A stretch of DNA of 9,267 bases from Betaproteobacteria bacterium. GTDB lineage: Bacteria; Pseudomonadota; Gammaproteobacteria; Burkholderiales; Burkholderiaceae_C. The position numbers and the translations under genes were made by a program. The stretch spans positions 1 through 9,267 of the forward strand of contig RFPX01000037.1 of the NCBI GenBank assembly GCA_009925955.1, in the 5' to 3' direction. Below are positions 6,564 to 9,267 of this stretch, piece after piece. Each line of letters begins with the position of its first letter. Position 1 is the first letter of the stretch. The notes under the pieces are model-generated. The model was not told where the DNA came from, ran no database searches, and saw nothing but the letters and a program-made list of their open reading frames with translations.

Positions 6564-8558
6564 GTGGGCTTGAAAGCTTGCCCGAGCGTGCGGCTCCTGG
6601 TCGTGTTTGAGGAGCATGGGGTTGGCGGCGTGCAGACGATGCTGCAGGCGTTGACGCATTCCTTGAGCGACTGCTGTGGGTCCATTCAGATGGCCTGCAT
6701 CCGAGGACCTTCTGCAGACTGGCGCCAGGTGTTTCGACAGGCGACCCAGGCCAATGTGATCCTGGCCTCAAATGCCTACCGGCCCGCTTACCTGGCTGCT
6801 TTCTTGGGCTGGGTACTGCGCAAACCCGTGATTGTCTGGGTGCATGGACCGGTGCGTGAGGTCATGGCCATGGCACGGACGGGTTGGATGCGACGCCAAC
6901 TCATGGGCTGGGCCTACGGCCGTGCACGGACCTTGGTGTTTGTGTCTGACTCTTCAAGAGAGAGCTTGCGTACCGCGTTTCCGGGCGTGGGTGATCAGCG
7001 CTGCGTGGTGATTCGAAACCCTGCGCCTGCTGCAGATGGCCATGCAGCAGCCGTACAGATGCCGGTGGCTCAACTCGGCTTTGTTGGACGGCTCTCACCC
7101 GAAAAGCGCCCAGAGTGGTTGCTCCAGATGCTCCTTCGGCTGCCCGAGCACTATCGCTTGACCGTGATCGGCGACGGTCCGCTGCGGGCGCCGTTGGAGG
7201 CAATGGCACGAGCCCAGGGGCTGATGTTGGATGATCCCGACCGTGATCGGGTCCGATTCCTGGGCGAGATGACCGTCACCCCTGCGGTGTACCGCACCTG
7301 GAACGCAACGGTCATCTGCTCCGCTTACGAAGGTTATCCCATGGTGGCCTTGGAGTCGCTTGCGGCTGGCGTTGCCTGTATCGGTGTTCCCATACCGGCG
7401 TTGCGGGAGATGTTGTCGGGACCGACCTCCAATTGGTTGGCTGATGATGAGCAGCCCGAGAGCCTGGCCCACACGGTTGTAAAGGTACTGTCCCAGCCAC
7501 CTCAGGACCTTCGCAGGCTGGCAACCACCGTCGCTGAACGTCATGCCCAGGCAGGGTTCCGCGCGCAGTGGGCTCAGGTTCTCGATCGTGTCCTTTCTGC
7601 CGGCAGCAGCATCGAACAAAAGGTCCGTTCCGTCCACTGTGTGCATACGGGACATGCCTACATGCCCGAGCTTCACGCCTACGCCGCCCATGTCCAATCC
7701 CTGGGCTATGAATGGGTTCTTCACCGTTGCGCCGCTACCGTCCCGGTGGATGCAGACGTGGTGTGGTGGATGTGCGGTGTGGTGAGCCGCTTGCACAGCC
7801 TGCGCTTGAGGGCAAGCCTGCATGTGCATGAGTACTCATCCGCCAGCGTCGGGTCCTTTCCGGGCTTGAAGGACCATTTCAAGCGATGGTGGAATCCGGT
7901 CCCGCACTACCGGGTGTTTCAAAGCGAACCGGTGCGTGAGCTGATGGGGTTCTCCAAGCGTGTGCCCTACTGTCTGCGGGACATGGGGGTGCCAGAGTCT
8001 TTTTCGCCGTCCAAGCGGCCGGCCTGTCCACCGTTCGATTTGGTGTATGCGGGGGCAACGAGTCGGCTGTTGGCGTTTCAAGGTGCATTGGATGCCATCG
8101 GCCGCTCAGGTCTGCGGGTGCTGCTGGTGGGGTCTGTCTCTGATCGACTGGCTGAGCTGCTCAAGCGCATGCCCTGGATTCACGCCATTGGCTCGGTTGC
8201 CCATTCCGAGATTCCAGGGTACTTGGTACAGGCCCGTGCGGGTCTGAACCTGGTGCCTGCGCACAGGCCCTATACGGTGCAGACATCGACCAAGGTGTTG
8301 GAGTACCTCGCGGTGGGCCTGCCTGTCGTGAGCAACCGCTACCCGTGGATGGAGACCCTGTCGGCAACGCCGGCCTGCTCCCGTATCCATTGGATTGATG
8401 ACGTGTCGTCACCGACAGCATGGGCCGCCGCGGTTTCGGAACTGGACGGCCCACAGGAAGACGGACGGCTGGGACTGGTCAGGACGTGGCCGAAGATCCT
8501 TCAGGAACTGCCGATTTGGGCCGATCTGGAACGGGATCTCCAGAGGAGCCGCCGGTGA
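6564..8558 (+). CDS. Tandem glycosyltransferase: two GT-B (GT4-like) modules in one polypeptide
   Basis: A 664-residue cytoplasmic or membrane-associated protein with two consecutive glycosyltransferase modules. Module 1 (about 1-345) is a typical GT4 enzyme: GVGGVQTML (19-27) in the N-terminal Rossmann half, VHGP (93-96), FVSDSSRESL (126-135), VIRNP, GRLSPEKRPEWLL (175-187), VIGDGPL (201-207), and the donor-site EX7E motif with Glu256 and Glu264 in SAYEGYPMVALESLAAG. Module 2 (about 355-664) has its own HEYSSASVG (422-430), VFQSEPV, DLVYAGATSR (492-501), LLVGSV and TSTKVLEYLAVGLPVVSNRY (574-593), a GT4-like donor site where only the second Glu (580) is kept; the first is Val572. There is no internal stop or frameshift. 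It presumably adds two sugars during surface glycan assembly; sugars and acceptor are unknown. The GTG at 6564 is the most upstream start, because an in-frame TAA lies at 6549, but it lacks a good Shine-Dalgarno; GTG 6588 is possible. The flippase gene overlaps its stop by four bases. Confidence 0.9.
   Translation: MGLKACPSVRLLVVFEEHGVGGVQTMLQALTHSLSDCCGSIQMACIRGPSADWRQVFRQATQANVILASNAYRPAYLAAFLGWVLRKPVIVWVHGPVREVMAMARTGWMRRQLMGWAYGRARTLVFVSDSSRESLRTAFPGVGDQRCVVIRNPAPAADGHAAAVQMPVAQLGFVGRLSPEKRPEWLLQMLLRLPEHYRLTVIGDGPLRAPLEAMARAQGLMLDDPDRDRVRFLGEMTVTPAVYRTWNATVICSAYEGYPMVALESLAAGVACIGVPIPALREMLSGPTSNWLADDEQPESLAHTVVKVLSQPPQDLRRLATTVAERHAQAGFRAQWAQVLDRVLSAGSSIEQKVRSVHCVHTGHAYMPELHAYAAHVQSLGYEWVLHRCAATVPVDADVVWWMCGVVSRLHSLRLRASLHVHEYSSASVGSFPGLKDHFKRWWNPVPHYRVFQSEPVRELMGFSKRVPYCLRDMGVPESFSPSKRPACPPFDLVYAGATSRLLAFQGALDAIGRSGLRVLLVGSVSDRLAELLKRMPWIHAIGSVAHSEIPGYLVQARAGLNLVPAHRPYTVQTSTKVLEYLAVGLPVVSNRYPWMETLSATPACSRIHWIDDVSSPTAWAAAVSELDGPQEDGRLGLVRTWPKILQELPIWADLERDLQRSRR
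8543..8548 (+). promoter_or_regulatory. Shine-Dalgarno for the flippase GTG start
   Basis: GAGGAG lies inside the end of the glycosyltransferase gene, six bases before the GTG at 8555. It is a strong site that decides this unusual start codon and supports translational coupling. Confidence 0.8.
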
Positions 8559-9267
8559 GACGGTCTGCACTGCTCACGGGGGCCACGCTGCCCATGGGTC
8601 TTGGCAGCGTTTTCGCCATGGTCGGGCAAGCGGCCGTGGCGCTCGTGTTGGTGCGGTTTTACTCGCCCAAGGAGGTGGGCGAGTTCTCGGTGCTGTCTCA
8701 GCTCGCGTTCGCCTGGGCCACCTTGGCGTTGGCGCAGGGTTCCATCAGCCTGCTGGTGGACCGATCGGGCCCCAGGCGCGCTTTGGTGCTGGCCGCGATG
8801 GTGGCCAGCGCGCGGCGTTGGGTGATGCTGGCGCCAGTGGCGCTCGTGGGCTGGCTTTGGCTGTTGGCATCCGAGAGTCTGCCAACGGAACGCGGGCTCA
8901 TGATGTCCCTGCTGCTGGCCACGGCCATGATGTCGCTGCTGCAGGCCGGGTGGCAGCTGTCGCAATCCGTGCAGCTGCGCTGGGGATCGCCCCAGGCCAT
9001 CGTCCTGGTGCGCATGGTGCCGCCCGTGGCTGCGGCTGTCCTGCTGGCGGCCAGCGCGCTTCTGAACCACACCACCAGCTTGACCCTGGTCCTGATGTCC
9101 TGTCTGGGATTTGCAGCGGGGTGTACGGGCTTGGTCTTGGGGCTTCAGCAGCCTCATGGTCCTGCGGCTCTACCGCCCGACCCCCCCACCGTCAACAGTC
9201 TTGCAGACGGGCGCAGCGGGCGGTTGAAGATGGCCCACACCTTCACCGACCTGCTGGTATCGACGGT
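8555..9267 (+). CDS. Wzx-like polysaccharide flippase (MOP superfamily), 3'-truncated by window edge
   Basis: The first 237 residues of a polytopic membrane protein; the frame is still open at the window end. It starts at GTG 8555, whose last two bases are the first two of the preceding gene's TGA (GTGA overlap), with a strong GAGGAG site. About six transmembrane segments are visible (roughly 9-33, 45-67, 88-105, 113-134, 148-170 and 175-197), then a polar, Pro-rich loop (198-226). VRFYSPKEVGEFSVLSQLA (33-51) after the first segment matches the pattern of Wzx/O-antigen flippases and related polysaccharide exporters. Six helices before a cytoplasmic loop fit the first half of the 12-14 helix MOP fold. 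Such proteins move lipid-linked oligosaccharides across the inner membrane, which agrees with the coupled glycosyltransferase upstream. The substrate cannot be inferred. Wzx proteins share little sequence identity, so the call rests on topology, motif and context. Confidence 0.8.
   Translation, partial: MRRSALLTGATLPMGLGSVFAMVGQAAVALVLVRFYSPKEVGEFSVLSQLAFAWATLALAQGSISLLVDRSGPRRALVLAAMVASARRWVMLAPVALVGWLWLLASESLPTERGLMMSLLLATAMMSLLQAGWQLSQSVQLRWGSPQAIVLVRMVPPVAAAVLLAASALLNHTTSLTLVLMSCLGFAAGCTGLVLGLQQPHGPAALPPDPPTVNSLADGRSGRLKMAHTFTDLLVST

Noticed and set aside
4964..6685. 573-codon open frame on the minus strand opposite the M28 peptidase
   Set aside because: The plus-strand frame has a complete signal peptide and all M28 zinc ligands. 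The antisense product is His/Arg/Gln-rich low-complexity sequence without family motifs, typical of GC-rich shadow frames.
7229..7252. Near-palindrome around CCCGACCGTGATCGGG inside the glycosyltransferase gene
   Set aside because: It is a short imperfect repeat in coding sequence (Asp/Arg-rich loop) with no regulatory context.
6848..7940. 13-base direct repeat ACCGGTGCGTGAG at 6848-6860 and 7928-7940, one in each half of the tandem glycosyltransferase
   Set aside because: The two copies encode PVRE at non-equivalent places in the two modules (after VHG in module 1, after VFQSE in module 2), so they do not mark an internal duplication and are probably chance.
8501..9157. 218-codon minus-strand open frame opposite the flippase
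   Set aside because: It is extremely Gln/His/Arg-rich, the mirror of a hydrophobic membrane protein. The plus strand has a strong Shine-Dalgarno, a coupled start and clear membrane segments.

Overview
The window looks like a chromosomal segment of a high-GC betaproteobacterium, probably Burkholderiales near Comamonadaceae. This rests on the GC-rich third codon positions, a long trifunctional-type PutA, and an orphan Bug-family (TctC-like) periplasmic binding protein, a family greatly expanded in that order. The genus cannot be fixed from the sequence alone. Coding density is very high: no gap without a gene exceeds about 80 bases, and there is no insertion sequence, CRISPR array, integrase or phage gene.

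Layout. (1) Bases 2-2434 hold the 3' two thirds of putA: the end of the proline dehydrogenase barrel, the complete P5C dehydrogenase domain and the C-terminal domain. (2) Bases 2480-2653 carry two tandem lysine tRNA genes, anticodons TTT then CTT, both with encoded CCA, behind a plausible promoter. (3) Bases 2639-3031 on the minus strand encode a small VanZ-like membrane protein whose last codons run into the second tRNA. (4) Head to head with it, bases 3040-4977 hold a likely co-transcribed pair: an isocitrate lyase/PEP mutase superfamily C-C lyase and a Bug solute-binding protein, followed by a secreted M28 zinc peptidase (5057-6508). (5) From 6564 the content switches to surface polysaccharide genes: a 664-residue protein containing two GT-B glycosyltransferase modules, translationally coupled to a Wzx-like flippase that runs off the window end.

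How the genes work together. PutA oxidises proline to glutamate and appears independent of what follows. The lyase and binding protein look like a small carboxylate uptake and degradation unit without its own membrane permease. The glycosyltransferase and flippase look like the edge of a glycan assembly locus that continues to the right. No clearly new biological system is visible. The most unusual items are the tandem-glycosyltransferase polypeptide, the head-to-head gene pair with start codons only 8 bases apart, and the VanZ-like gene that ends inside a tRNA gene.
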